From NCBI RefSeq assembly GCF_000175575.2, contig NZ_CP005986.1:1061549-1125548 (forward strand): a stretch of 64,000 nucleotides of DNA. Reading direction: 5' to 3'. The notes below the pieces were generated by a model. The model was not told where the DNA came from. It ran no database searches and saw only the letters and a list, made by a program, of their open reading frames with translations. This document shows positions 16,816 through 25,753 of this stretch, one piece after another (within the stretch, counting starts at the first letter, position 1; the number at the start of each line of letters is the position of its first letter). The position numbers and the translations under genes are program-made. The stretch is from Acidithiobacillus caldus ATCC 51756. GTDB taxonomy: Bacteria > Pseudomonadota > Gammaproteobacteria > Acidithiobacillales > Acidithiobacillaceae.

Positions 16816-19200
16816 GTGACTGAGCGGCATGGTCATGGACGCTGGTGGGTGATGCTTTTCCTCGTCGCTGCGCTGCTCTGCGGCGGTTATGTGCTGCGTC
16901 ACGACCCCCTGCGCGGTACCTCGGACCTGCGGGACTGGCGTGCGCAGTCCACCCTGCTGACCGATCGGCATGGGCGTTGGCTGCGTCTCACCCTCGCTCA
17001 GGATGAGCAATACCGACTCTGGACTCCCTTGGAGCGTATCGATCCTCGCCTGCGCGAGGCGATTCTCATGAAGGAAGACCGCTATTTCTATTATGAGCCG
17101 GGCTTCAATCCCTGGAGCTTGCTGCGTGGTGCCTACCGCACCTATCTTCGCCATCGGCATCCTCAGGGTGGATCCACGATCACCATGCAGCTCGCCCGTC
17201 TCCTGTGGAATATCGACACGCGCGATCCCCGAGGAAAGTTGCGCCAGATTGCCTACGCCCTGGACCTGGAGCTCCATTTCAGCAAGGCACAGATCCTTGA
17301 GGCTTATCTCAACTACGCGCCCTTCGGTCGCAACATTCAGGGGGTTGGGGCGGCAAGCCGGATCTATTTCGGTCACGGTGTCGAAGGTCTGAGCTTGCCG
17401 GAGCTGTTGACCCTTGCCGTTTTACCCCAGGACCCGGGGCAGCGCGGCCGCATCGACCGGGACGGAAATGCGGCGTTGTTGGCAGCACGTCAGAGACTCT
17501 ATGCCAAGTGGCGCGAGCATCATCCCGTGACCGCCGCCGAGGACGCAGCGCTGCGTTTGCCCATGGCGTTGTCCAGCGTCGCGCAGTTGCCCTACCATGC
17601 GCCTTGGTTTGTGGATCAGGTGCTCCAGGAAGAGCGGACCCGCGCCCTGCTCCGGCAGGGGGGGCTGCCGTCGGAGCTGCACACCAGTCTCGATCTGGCC
17701 ATGCAGCGGATTGTCGAGGGACAGCTGCACGCGTTCGTGCAGGAGCAGCAAATAAAAGGTATTCGCAACGCCGCTGCCCTTTTGGTAGACACCCGCGATA
17801 TGGGTATCCGTGCTCTGGTGGGCTCCGCCAATTTCTTCGACGCTGCCATTGCCGGCCAGGTGAACGGCACCCTGGGCAAGCGCTCTCCCGGCTCGACCCT
17901 GAAACCTTTCATTTATGCCCTGGCCTTTGATCAGGGCGTGGTGATCCCAGCGACGGTACTGCGCGATGTGCCCACTGCCTTCGGTCCCTACACTCCGGAA
18001 AACTTCGACAGCCGCTTCGAGGGGCCCATTACCGTCACCGATGCACTCATCCGCAGCCGCAACATTCCCGCGGTGGATGTGGCCGCGCGTCTGCACCACC
18101 CGAGTTTTTACGATTTTCTCCGCGCGGCCGGTATCACCGGGCTGGCACCGGAGTCTCACTACGGCCTAGCATTGGTGCTGGGAGGCGGAGAAGTCACCAT
18201 GCAGGAACTGGCCACGCTCTACGCCTTACTCAACAACGACGGACGGCTGCGCCCTCTTTCGCTACTGGCGAAGAACGGTACCGACCAGAGCGCGGGACCA
18301 CGTCTACTCAGTCCTGAGGCCAGTTATCTGGTCCTCGACATACTGCGGCAGAATCCGAGTCCCCTGGTGGCGCCCACGGGCCAGGCCCGGGATCTGCCGG
18401 TGGCCTGGAAAACCGGTACCTCCTCGGGCTTTCGCGATGCCTGGAGTGTGGCGGTGTTCGATCACTACGTGCTGGTGGTCTGGGTGGGCAATTTCGACGG
18501 TACCGCCAATCCTGCCCTCATCGGTGCCGAGGTGGCGGCACCCTTGCTCTTTCGCACCATTTACGCGCTGCGGGCCAGTGGCGTGGGTCTTGAGCGCGCG
18601 GCGACACCCATGCCGCCGCCGCGTCTGCGCCGCGTCGACGTTTGTCTTTCCAGCGGCGCCCTGCCAACGGTCTGGTGTCCGCGCCGGGGTAAGAGCTGGT
18701 TCATCCCCGGAGTTTCCCCCATCGCCGTGGACAGCGTGTATCGGCCCATCTGGGTCGACCGTCGCAGCGGCCGCGCCGTCTGTCCTCCCTACGACCCGCG
18801 GCGCCACGAACTGCGGGTCTACGCCTATTGGCCCAGTGAGCTTCGCCAGGTGTTTGCCCAGGCCGGTATTCCCCGCGCGCGGCCGCCGGCGCCAGCGGTC
18901 TGTGGCAGCGCCGGCGCGGCGGTGGATGGCTCAGCGCCGCAGATTCGCAGTCCACTGCGGGGCTTGACCTATCTTTTGGGCCCCACGGGCGGCGAGCAGA
19001 CGCCCTTGCATCTCAGCGCCGATGCCGACGGTGACGTCGCCCGTTTGTATTGGTTTGCGGGCAGCACGTATCTGGGCCAGAGCGCCAGTGGGCAGAGTCT
19101 GGAGTGGCGACCGCAGCGCCCCGGCACCTACCGTCTGCGGGTGGTGGACGACCGTGGTCGTGCCGATTCGCGTACCGTACAGGTGGCTCTGCGACCTTGA
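16816..19200 (+). CDS. pbpC: Penicillin-binding protein 1C
   Basis: A 794-residue bifunctional enzyme. One N-terminal membrane segment (about 10-28) is followed by the GT51 glycosyltransferase with ILMKEDRYFYYEPGFNP and QGGSTITMQLARLLW. The transpeptidase has the SxxK motif as STLK (about residues 360-363, in SPGSTLKPF) and KTGTSSG (about 532). A C-terminal BiPBP-C-like beta domain starts near residue 690. GTG 16816 is preferred because GGGAGAG lies seven bases upstream; GTG 16798 is an in-frame alternative. The GT51 motif has Glu where many homologues have His (EDxxFxxH). It follows the alpha-2-macroglobulin gene by 36 bp and is likely co-transcribed. Confidence 0.94.
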   Translation: MTERHGHGRWWVMLFLVAALLCGGYVLRHDPLRGTSDLRDWRAQSTLLTDRHGRWLRLTLAQDEQYRLWTPLERIDPRLREAILMKEDRYFYYEPGFNPWSLLRGAYRTYLRHRHPQGGSTITMQLARLLWNIDTRDPRGKLRQIAYALDLELHFSKAQILEAYLNYAPFGRNIQGVGAASRIYFGHGVEGLSLPELLTLAVLPQDPGQRGRIDRDGNAALLAARQRLYAKWREHHPVTAAEDAALRLPMALSSVAQLPYHAPWFVDQVLQEERTRALLRQGGLPSELHTSLDLAMQRIVEGQLHAFVQEQQIKGIRNAAALLVDTRDMGIRALVGSANFFDAAIAGQVNGTLGKRSPGSTLKPFIYALAFDQGVVIPATVLRDVPTAFGPYTPENFDSRFEGPITVTDALIRSRNIPAVDVAARLHHPSFYDFLRAAGITGLAPESHYGLALVLGGGEVTMQELATLYALLNNDGRLRPLSLLAKNGTDQSAGPRLLSPEASYLVLDILRQNPSPLVAPTGQARDLPVAWKTGTSSGFRDAWSVAVFDHYVLVVWVGNFDGTANPALIGAEVAAPLLFRTIYALRASGVGLERAATPMPPPRLRRVDVCLSSGALPTVWCPRRGKSWFIPGVSPIAVDSVYRPIWVDRRSGRAVCPPYDPRRHELRVYAYWPSELRQVFAQAGIPRARPPAPAVCGSAGAAVDGSAPQIRSPLRGLTYLLGPTGGEQTPLHLSADADGDVARLYWFAGSTYLGQSASGQSLEWRPQRPGTYRLRVVDDRGRADSRTVQVALRP

Positions 19201-19257
19201 AGGTGCGGCTGACCCCGGCGGCAATTGCCCAGGGCTGCGCTGCACCTTGGCTTTGGA

Positions 19258-20436
19258 TCAGACGATCTGGGCGATATCCTGGGTGTGGCGGGCAATGGTG
19301 AGGTCTTCGTTGGTGGGGATCACCAGGACTTCCACGGGGCTGTCCGCCCGGGAGATGCGCCGGCGAGATTCGCCATTGGCCTGTGGGTCGAGGCGGATGC
19401 CCAGATCCTCCAGGGGGCGACAGATGGACCAGCGCAGGGGGGCGGCGTGTTCGCCGATACCGCCCGTGAAGACCAGGCGATCGAGACCGCCGAGGACGGC
19501 CATGAAGGCACCGATACCCTTGCGCACGCTGTAGGCAAAAATCTCCAAGGCCTGGGCCGCGTGCGCGTTCTGCCCCCGTTCGGCCAGCAAGGTTTGCACG
19601 TCGCCGCTGACTCCGGAGATACCCAGCATCCCCGAGAGGCGGTTGAGAAGGCGCTCCAACTGTGGTCCGGTGTAGCCTTTTTCGGCAATGAGGTAAAGTA
19701 GGACGCCGGGGTCGAGATCGCCGCTGCGCGTCCCCATGACCAAGCCCCCGGTGGGCGTGAGCCCCATGCTGGTGTCCAGGCAGCGACCGTCGGCAATGGC
19801 GGCGAGACTGGCACCATTGCCGAGGTGGGCGACGATGAGGCGTCCGCGACCGCCGTCCGTCAGCTGGGAAAGGATGTACTCGTACGAGAGGCCGTGGAAG
19901 CCGTACTTGCGTACGCCTTCGTGCCAGAGGTTGCGGGGTAGGGGGAAACGGGCGGCGAGCTCGGGGATGTCGCGGTGGAAGGCGGTGTCAAAGCAGGCGA
20001 CCTGGGGGATTTCGGGCCAGTGGCGCCGTACGGCTTCGATGGCGGCGATTTCGGCTGGCAGATGCAAGGGCGCAAAAGGTAAAGCCTCGCGCAGATCCTG
20101 GAGGACACGCTCGTCGACACGAATGTGATTCGTGTGCCGGGGTCCGCCGGCGACGATGCGGTGTCCGACGGCCGCCGGTGGCGGGTAGGAGAGGCTTTCC
20201 AGGCTGCGGAAGAGCGTGGTCAGGGCAGCATTCGCGTCGGGGAAGGGGGCCTGTTCCTCCCGCCGCTCCTCGTTGGGGGTCTGAATCCAGAGCCGGCCCA
20301 CACTCTGACCGATGCGCTCGATGGCACCTTCGGCGAGGCACTGGCCCGAGTCGGCGACGGGTACGGCATAGACGGCAAACTTGAGGGAGGACGAGCCGCT
20401 ATTGATGCACAGGACCGTCGAGCCTAATCCAGCCAC
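19258..20436 (-). CDS. ackA: Acetate kinase
   Basis: A 392-residue enzyme interconverting acetate plus ATP and acetyl phosphate plus ADP. Matching segments are INSGSSSLKFAVY (N-terminal ASKHA phosphate loop), GHRIVAGG, CFDTAFHRDIPE, KYGFHGLSYEYI, HLGNGASLAAI, TPTGGLVMGTRSGDLDPG and FTGGIGEHAAPLR. GTG start at 20436 overlaps the end of the E2 gene by 13 bp, so it is translated from the pyruvate dehydrogenase transcript. No phosphotransacetylase gene is in the window, so the source or sink of acetyl phosphate here is unknown (pta elsewhere, or a phosphoketolase). Confidence 0.95.
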   Translation of the reverse strand: MAGLGSTVLCINSGSSSLKFAVYAVPVADSGQCLAEGAIERIGQSVGRLWIQTPNEERREEQAPFPDANAALTTLFRSLESLSYPPPAAVGHRIVAGGPRHTNHIRVDERVLQDLREALPFAPLHLPAEIAAIEAVRRHWPEIPQVACFDTAFHRDIPELAARFPLPRNLWHEGVRKYGFHGLSYEYILSQLTDGGRGRLIVAHLGNGASLAAIADGRCLDTSMGLTPTGGLVMGTRSGDLDPGVLLYLIAEKGYTGPQLERLLNRLSGMLGISGVSGDVQTLLAERGQNAHAAQALEIFAYSVRKGIGAFMAVLGGLDRLVFTGGIGEHAAPLRWSICRPLEDLGIRLDPQANGESRRRISRADSPVEVLVIPTNEDLTIARHTQDIAQIV

Positions 20437-21710
20437 TGGACCTGCTCCAAGCGTTCCGCCAGTCTCCCGAGAAAGCGGGCGGCATCGGCACCGAAGATCA
20501 CCCGGTGGTCACAGCTCAAGGTAAAGTCCGTTTGCCCCTGGGTGTCGCTGGCGGATACCGCCAGGATGGCAGAGGCCCCACTGGGGACTATGGCGTTGAA
20601 GTGCGTAATGTGGGGGAAAACGCCCAGATTGGAGAGGTAGAAGGTCGCCCCTTCGTAATCCTCCGGCGCCAGACGTCCTTTGCGGGTCTTGCCGAGGAGA
20701 ATCCGCCAATCCTCCGCCAGCTCCTGGAGGGGACGACGGGCGGCGTCCCGCAGGACGGGGGTGACCAGCCCGTCGCCCGTATCCACGGCGATGCCGACAT
20801 CGACGCGCTCGCGCTGGGCGAGCCCCGCCGGCGTCCAGACGTGGTTGAACCAGGGATCTTCGGCGACGGTGAGGGCGCAGGCCCGAGCCAGGGCGAGGGT
20901 GAGACTCACTTTGCGTGCTTTGGCCCGCTCGTGGAGGGTTTGCAGGGCGAGGCGGGAGCCGATCTGGAAAGTCGGGGTATGGAGCGTGGCCGTCATGTTG
21001 CGCGCGACGGCCGCCCGCATGGGCCGCAGCCTCTCCAGTCGGTGTGGAGGCCCGTAGCGCAGGTCGGGTTCGGATCCGGCCATGGCCGCGGCAAGGACTT
21101 CCGCCCCGTGTATTCGACCGTCGGGGCCGGGACGCAGGTGTTCCAGGTCGACACCCAGATCCCGGGCCAGGGCTCGGGCGTAGGGCGAGGCTGGCACCCT
21201 GGGGGAGCCCGTGGATCGCGATTCCGCCGGTGCCGATGCGGCGGGGCTGAAATCGTCGGTCCCGGACAGGTTCGTGGCGACTGGGGTGGAAATGGCGGCC
21301 GGCGTGCCGTTCTGCACATCGGTGGCGACCTCGGCGGCCGCCTTTGCCGGCGCGGCTCTGGGCGAAGCCGGATTGGTGCTCTCGGCAGCACTGTCCGCCT
21401 TTGGCGTGGGCGCAGGAGTTTCGGTTGCGGACGTGGTGCGGGCATCGGTGGCCTCGGTTTTTGCCGCTTCCTGCGAATCGACGATGTAGGCAATGGTCTG
21501 GCGTACGGGAATGTCCTCATCCACAGGCGCCAGGGGACCCGCCAGAAAACCGTCGGCAAAGGCTTCGACGTCCAGAATCGCTTTGTCCGTTTCCACCTCG
21601 GCGATGGCTTCGCCTTTCTTGACGGGGTCCCCTACGGCCTTGTTCCAGCGCACCAGGCGTCCAGTTTCCATGGTGTCCGACAGCACCGGCATGGTAACGG
21701 CCTGTTTCAT
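20424..21710 (-). CDS. Dihydrolipoamide acetyltransferase (E2) of pyruvate dehydrogenase type
   Basis: A 428-residue E2. A lipoyl domain (residues 1-75) has the lipoylation Lys in VETDKAILDVEA. An Ala/Pro/Thr-rich linker follows, then a peripheral-subunit-binding domain (PASPYARALARDLGVDLEHLRPG, about 175-210), then the catalytic domain. The active-site motif, usually HRxxDG, reads HRVIFGADAARFL: His is kept but Asp is replaced by Phe. Plastid/cyanobacterial E2 proteins have a related HRVIYGAD version, so this probably reflects that branch and not loss of function. ATG 21710 has a GGAG site. It lies between pdhB and ackA in one operon; no E3 gene is in the window. Confidence 0.92.
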   Translation of the reverse strand: MKQAVTMPVLSDTMETGRLVRWNKAVGDPVKKGEAIAEVETDKAILDVEAFADGFLAGPLAPVDEDIPVRQTIAYIVDSQEAAKTEATDARTTSATETPAPTPKADSAAESTNPASPRAAPAKAAAEVATDVQNGTPAAISTPVATNLSGTDDFSPAASAPAESRSTGSPRVPASPYARALARDLGVDLEHLRPGPDGRIHGAEVLAAAMAGSEPDLRYGPPHRLERLRPMRAAVARNMTATLHTPTFQIGSRLALQTLHERAKARKVSLTLALARACALTVAEDPWFNHVWTPAGLAQRERVDVGIAVDTGDGLVTPVLRDAARRPLQELAEDWRILLGKTRKGRLAPEDYEGATFYLSNLGVFPHITHFNAIVPSGASAILAVSASDTQGQTDFTLSCDHRVIFGADAARFLGRLAERLEQVQWLD

Positions 21711-21722
21711 GATCCGTGCTCC

Positions 21723-22703
21723 TTATTGCGGTGACAGCAGGGCTTTGGCGGCGGCAAGGACATCGGCGACTCGCGGTATGGACGCCGCCTCCAGCTCGCC
21801 GTTGAAGGGTGTTGGTAGGTCCAGTCCGGCGACGCGCGCCACCGGGGCATCCAGCCAGTAGAAGCAGCGTTCCTGAAGCGTTGCCGTGAGCTCAGCGGAG
21901 GCGCCGCCAAAACGGGGGTCTTCGGTGAGAATGAGGGCGTGGTGCGTCTTCTGCACGGAGCGTACACAGCTGTCCCAGTCTATCGGCGCCAGACTGCGCA
22001 GGTCGATGATTTCCATGTCGATGCCGTCCTTGGCCAACTGCTCCGCCGCCGTTTCGGCCACAGCCACCATGCGCGAATAAGTGATGCAGCTGAGATCGGA
22101 ACCCGGTCGCCGACAAATCGCCTGGTGCATGGGCGGTGCGGGAAGGTTTTCGTCTACCTCACCCGTCGTGAAATAGAGGAGCTCGTGTTCCAACACGAGG
22201 ACGGGCTCCTCGCTGCGGATGGCTTGGCGCAGTTGCCAGTAGGCATCCTGGGGCGTGGACGGGACAACCATACGCACGCCCGGTACCCCCATGAACATGG
22301 CTTCCAGACGTTGGGAATGCTGGGCTCCCAATTGCCGCGCCACGCCGCCGGGCATCCGCACGGTGAGGGGCATGGGGAACTGGCCGCCGGACATGAATGG
22401 GATCTTGGCCGCCATATTGACGATGGCATCCATGGCCAGGAGGGCGAAGTTGATGGTCATGATCTCCACCACCGGACGCAATCCCAGCATGGCCGCACCC
22501 ACGCCGAGGCCAGTGAAGCTGTTTTCGGAGATGGGGGTGTCGCGCACCCGCCACTCCCCATACCTGGCCAATAGCCCCTCGCTCACCCGATAGGTGCCGC
22601 CATAGAGCCCAACATCCTCGCCCAGGAGGAAAACGGCGTCGTCCTCCCGCAATTCGGCATCCAAGGCGCGGTTCAGCGCTTGCCAGTAGCGCATGGTGCT
22701 CAT
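21723..22703 (-). CDS. pdhB: Pyruvate dehydrogenase E1 component, beta subunit
   Basis: A 326-residue E1-beta: MRYWQALNRALDAELREDDAVFLLGEDVGLYGGTYRVSEGL, then RDTPISENSFTGLGVGAAMLGLRPVVEIM, FALLAMDAIVNMAAKI, and SPQDAYWQL-type and EHELLYF segments. It pairs with E1-alpha to form the TPP-dependent decarboxylase. ATG 22703 overlaps the pdhA stop (ATGA) and has a strong GGAAGGGGGG ribosome site. A branched-chain 2-oxoacid or acetoin substrate cannot be excluded from sequence alone; pyruvate is preferred given ackA, gpmI and ppsA next to it. Confidence 0.93.
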   Translation of the reverse strand: MSTMRYWQALNRALDAELREDDAVFLLGEDVGLYGGTYRVSEGLLARYGEWRVRDTPISENSFTGLGVGAAMLGLRPVVEIMTINFALLAMDAIVNMAAKIPFMSGGQFPMPLTVRMPGGVARQLGAQHSQRLEAMFMGVPGVRMVVPSTPQDAYWQLRQAIRSEEPVLVLEHELLYFTTGEVDENLPAPPMHQAICRRPGSDLSCITYSRMVAVAETAAEQLAKDGIDMEIIDLRSLAPIDWDSCVRSVQKTHHALILTEDPRFGGASAELTATLQERCFYWLDAPVARVAGLDLPTPFNGELEAASIPRVADVLAAAKALLSPQ

Positions 22704-23767
22704 GCTTTCCCCCCTTCCAGGAGCTTTTCGTAGCGGCGATTGCCCAAAAACGCCGCCCAGGCATCCTCCATCGTCGGTGCCGGACTCTGGCGGGCAAAGT
22801 CGCGGGCAGCAGCGATTTCCTCGGCAATCTCTTGCCGCAGCCGGGCCAGGGCGGTTTCGTCCAGGTGCCCTTCACGGTAGCATCGATCGCAAAAGCCTTG
22901 GATGCAGTCCGTGCGGGCTGCGGCCAGTTCCTCCTTTCCTGGGTAGCGGAACTCCACGCCGCGCAGGGTGGCGGCGATGGGGTCGTTGGCTTCGTAGGCT
23001 TGCACCTCGACGGCGGGGCGGTAGCTGCCGGGATCGGCCATGGAGTGGCCGCGATAGCGATAGGTTTCCATCTCCAGGAATTGGGGACCATCGCCGGTGC
23101 GGACTCGCGTCAAGGCGCGGCGGGTGGCCTCGAAGACGGCCAGGACCTCCATGCCGTCCACCTTTTCGGCTGGGATACCGTAGGCGCAGGCCCTTTTGTA
23201 GACCTCCGTCAGCGCCGAATGGCGGTGGATTTCCGTGCCAATCTGGTAATGATTGTTTTCGCAGACGAACAGGATGGGTAGTCGCCACAGGGCAGCCATG
23301 TTCAGGGATTCGTGAAAGGTTCCCTGATTGACGGCACCGTCGCCGAAGAAACACAGCACGGCCTCGGGCAACCGGCGGTAGGCCACGGCATAAGCTGCCC
23401 CCAGGGCGATGGGAAAGGTCTCGCCGACAATGGCATAGCCGCCGAGAAAGCGCCGTTCCCGGTCGAAGAGGTGCATGGAACCGCCCATACCGCCGCTTAT
23501 GCCCGTCTTTTTGCCCATGAGTTCGGCAAAAATGGCGTGGGCGGGGATTCCGCGGACCAGGGCGTGGACGTGCTCACGGTAGGTGCTGACCACGTAATCG
23601 CCGGGCTCGGCGGCATGAAGCACTCCCACCGCCACGGCCTCCTCGCCGGGATAGAGGTGCAGAAAACCGGCGATTTCCCCTTGGGCGTAGGCCTGTGCCG
23701 CCGCTTCCTCGAAGGCGCGGGCGCGCATCATGTCGCGTAACATGGCGAGTAGCGAACTGCGGTCCAT
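22700..23767 (-). CDS. pdhA: Pyruvate dehydrogenase E1 component, alpha subunit
   Basis: A 355-residue E1-alpha with the TPP motif starting GDGAVNQGTFHESLNMAALW (about residues 160-190). Other landmarks are EIAGFLHLYPGEEAVAVGV, GGMGGSMHLFDRERRFLGGYAIVG and the phosphorylation-loop-like YRYRGHSMADPGSYR. I chose ATG 23767, one base after the AhpD-like stop; the frame upstream to 23878 lies inside that gene. Oxidative decarboxylation of pyruvate with the beta subunit is inferred. Confidence 0.93.
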   Translation of the reverse strand: MDRSSLLAMLRDMMRARAFEEAAAQAYAQGEIAGFLHLYPGEEAVAVGVLHAAEPGDYVVSTYREHVHALVRGIPAHAIFAELMGKKTGISGGMGGSMHLFDRERRFLGGYAIVGETFPIALGAAYAVAYRRLPEAVLCFFGDGAVNQGTFHESLNMAALWRLPILFVCENNHYQIGTEIHRHSALTEVYKRACAYGIPAEKVDGMEVLAVFEATRRALTRVRTGDGPQFLEMETYRYRGHSMADPGSYRPAVEVQAYEANDPIAATLRGVEFRYPGKEELAAARTDCIQGFCDRCYREGHLDETALARLRQEIAEEIAAARDFARQSPAPTMEDAWAAFLGNRRYEKLLEGGKA

Positions 23768-23768
23768 T

Positions 23769-24125
23769 TCAGACTCCCGTCCCCGCCGTCGGGGCGAATT
23801 CGTCCAGGGCGCGGGTGAGGGCAACCAGATACATGAGCGCCGGACCGCCGTGCATGAGCACGGCCTGAAAACCGGCACTCATGATCTCGTCGCGGCTGGC
23901 CCCGGCTTTTACGGCCCCCTTGACGTGTAAGGCAATGCACCACTCGCACTGGGCTGCCACGGCGAGGGCGACATTGATGAGCTCTTTTTGGGCGAGGCTT
24001 AGGGCCGGATTGCCCTCGGTCTTGCCCATGAACGCGAGGAACGCATTGATTTCCGAGGGATACTGCGCCTTCAGGCGCTCCGTGAGGTCGGCGACTTCGT
24101 GGATGCGATCGTTCATGCTGCCCAT
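23769..24125 (-). CDS. Carboxymuconolactone decarboxylase/AhpD-like protein
   Basis: A 118-residue helical protein with the AhpD-type redox motif CEWCIALHVKGAVKAGAS (CxxC followed by His), the alkylhydroperoxidase core. AhpD in other bacteria is reduced through lipoyl E2 and E3, so its position as the first gene of a pyruvate dehydrogenase operon suggests peroxide reduction fed by the lipoyl domain. That link is inferred from family knowledge. ATG 24125 has AGGAGAG seven bases upstream. Confidence 0.87.
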   Translation of the reverse strand: MGSMNDRIHEVADLTERLKAQYPSEINAFLAFMGKTEGNPALSLAQKELINVALAVAAQCEWCIALHVKGAVKAGASRDEIMSAGFQAVLMHGGPALMYLVALTRALDEFAPTAGTGV

Positions 24126-24151
24126 GCTGTCTCTCCTGGTGACCTACGCGC

Positions 24152-25678
24152 CTAATCCGGTTGACGATTGAGGAGGATACTTTTGCCGGTCATCGGCTCC
24201 GGTACCGGTAATCCGAGCAAATCGAGCACCGTGGGCGCGAGATCCGCAAGCCCCCGGCCGATGCCCAGGGTCGCGCCCGGCACACCCATGAGCAAGAAAG
24301 GCACGGGATAGACGGTGTGCTGGGTGTGGGGCTCACCCGTCAGGGGATCCACCATCTCATCGCAATTGCCGTGATCCGCCGTGAGGATGACGCGATAGCC
24401 GAGGCGCAAGGCCGCCTGTGCCACCCGGTGAAACTGAAGGTCCAGGGTCTCCACGGCGCGCAGGATGGCGGGGATCTTGGCCGTGTGCCCGACCATATCG
24501 CCGTTGGCGAAGTTGACGAGGACGAAGGCGTGCTGCTGGGACTCCATGGCCTGGATGACCCGATCGGCCACCGCCGCGGCGCTCATTTCCGGCTGGAGAT
24601 CGTAGGTGGCCACCTGTGGGGAAGGGATGATCTCGCGGTCCTCCCCGGGGAAAGGCTCCTCCCGTCCGCCGTTGAAAAAGTAGGTGACGTGGGCGTACTT
24701 TTCCGTCTCGGCGCAGTGGAACTGCCGCAGTCCCGCGTCGGCGATGACTTCCGCCAGAACCTGATAAGGGAATTCCGTGGGAAAGAGCACGGGAAAAGGA
24801 TAGTCGTCGTTGTAAGGGGTCATGCACAGCACCGGGCGCGGACCTTCCGCGCCCCGGTCGAAATGGCTGAAGTCCGGCATGCCCAGGGCCGCGCTCAATT
24901 GCCGCATCCGGTCGGAACGGAAGTTGAAGAAGAAGACAGGCTCCCGGGGCCCGATCTTGGCCGCTTCCACGTCGCCGATGAGGGTGGGCTGGATGAATTC
25001 ATCCCCTTCTCCCCGCTGCCAGGCGGTGTGGATGGCGCTCTCGGCGTCGGGGGCATGCTCGCCCTCGCCGTGGACATAGGCGCGCCAGGCTTTTTCCGTG
25101 CGTTCCCAATGCCCGGCCCGGTCCATGGCGTAGTAGCGGCCGATGACGCTGGCGATGCGTCCTTTACCGAGTTTCTGGAGTGCGGACTCCACCTGCCGGG
25201 CAAAGCCGTCGGCGCACTGGGGCGCCGTGTCCCGGCCATCGCTGATCAGGTGCACCACGGGCTCCATTCCTCCTTTGACGACGAGGGGAAGGATCCCCAG
25301 GAGATGGTCGATATGGGAGTGGACGCCGCCGTCAGAGACCATACCCACGAGGTGCAGCCGCTCGCCCGGGCGCAGGAAATGCTGCCAGGCCGGCAGCTGG
25401 TCGAAGCTCCCATCCTCCAGCGCGTCGGCGATACGCACCAGATCTTGTTTGAGGATACGACCGGAGCCCAGGGTCAGGTGTCCCACTTCCGAATTGCCGA
25501 ATTGGCCATCGGGCAGGCCCACGGCACGACCGGAGGCCTGCAGCGCGGTATGTGGGTGGCTCGCAAAATAGTGGTCCAGATGCGGGGTGCGGGCTTGTGC
25601 CCAACCGTTGAAGGCACGATTGGGATTGAGGCCGAAACCATCGAAAATGACGACCAGCACGGGCCTAGGTTCTGTCAC
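24152..25678 (-). CDS. gpmI: 2,3-bisphosphoglycerate-independent phosphoglycerate mutase
   Basis: A 508-residue Mn-dependent enzyme interconverting 3- and 2-phosphoglycerate. Motifs: VVIFDGFGLNPN at the N-terminus, the catalytic Ser in GQFGNSEVGHLTLGSGR, VSDGGVHSHIDH, ISDGRDT, FFFNFRSDRMRQL, NFANGDMVGHT and LTADHGNCDEM. GTG 25678 has AAGGAG seven bases upstream; the frame further to 25711 is not needed. The gene lies between ppsA and the PDH operon on the same strand, linking lower glycolysis/gluconeogenesis with pyruvate metabolism. Confidence 0.95.
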   Translation of the reverse strand: MTEPRPVLVVIFDGFGLNPNRAFNGWAQARTPHLDHYFASHPHTALQASGRAVGLPDGQFGNSEVGHLTLGSGRILKQDLVRIADALEDGSFDQLPAWQHFLRPGERLHLVGMVSDGGVHSHIDHLLGILPLVVKGGMEPVVHLISDGRDTAPQCADGFARQVESALQKLGKGRIASVIGRYYAMDRAGHWERTEKAWRAYVHGEGEHAPDAESAIHTAWQRGEGDEFIQPTLIGDVEAAKIGPREPVFFFNFRSDRMRQLSAALGMPDFSHFDRGAEGPRPVLCMTPYNDDYPFPVLFPTEFPYQVLAEVIADAGLRQFHCAETEKYAHVTYFFNGGREEPFPGEDREIIPSPQVATYDLQPEMSAAAVADRVIQAMESQQHAFVLVNFANGDMVGHTAKIPAILRAVETLDLQFHRVAQAALRLGYRVILTADHGNCDEMVDPLTGEPHTQHTVYPVPFLLMGVPGATLGIGRGLADLAPTVLDLLGLPVPEPMTGKSILLNRQPD

Positions 25679-25753
25679 AGCAACTCCTTGTCGACACGAA
25701 AAAGCCATCACCGCCGTGCGCTGCCGGACTGGATGCCGCGGCAGCGGTGGTTC

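Noticed and set aside
19201-19257. Possible terminator between pbpC and ackA
   Set aside because: AAGGTGC and GCACCTT can pair, but the loop is long and no T-run follows in either direction.
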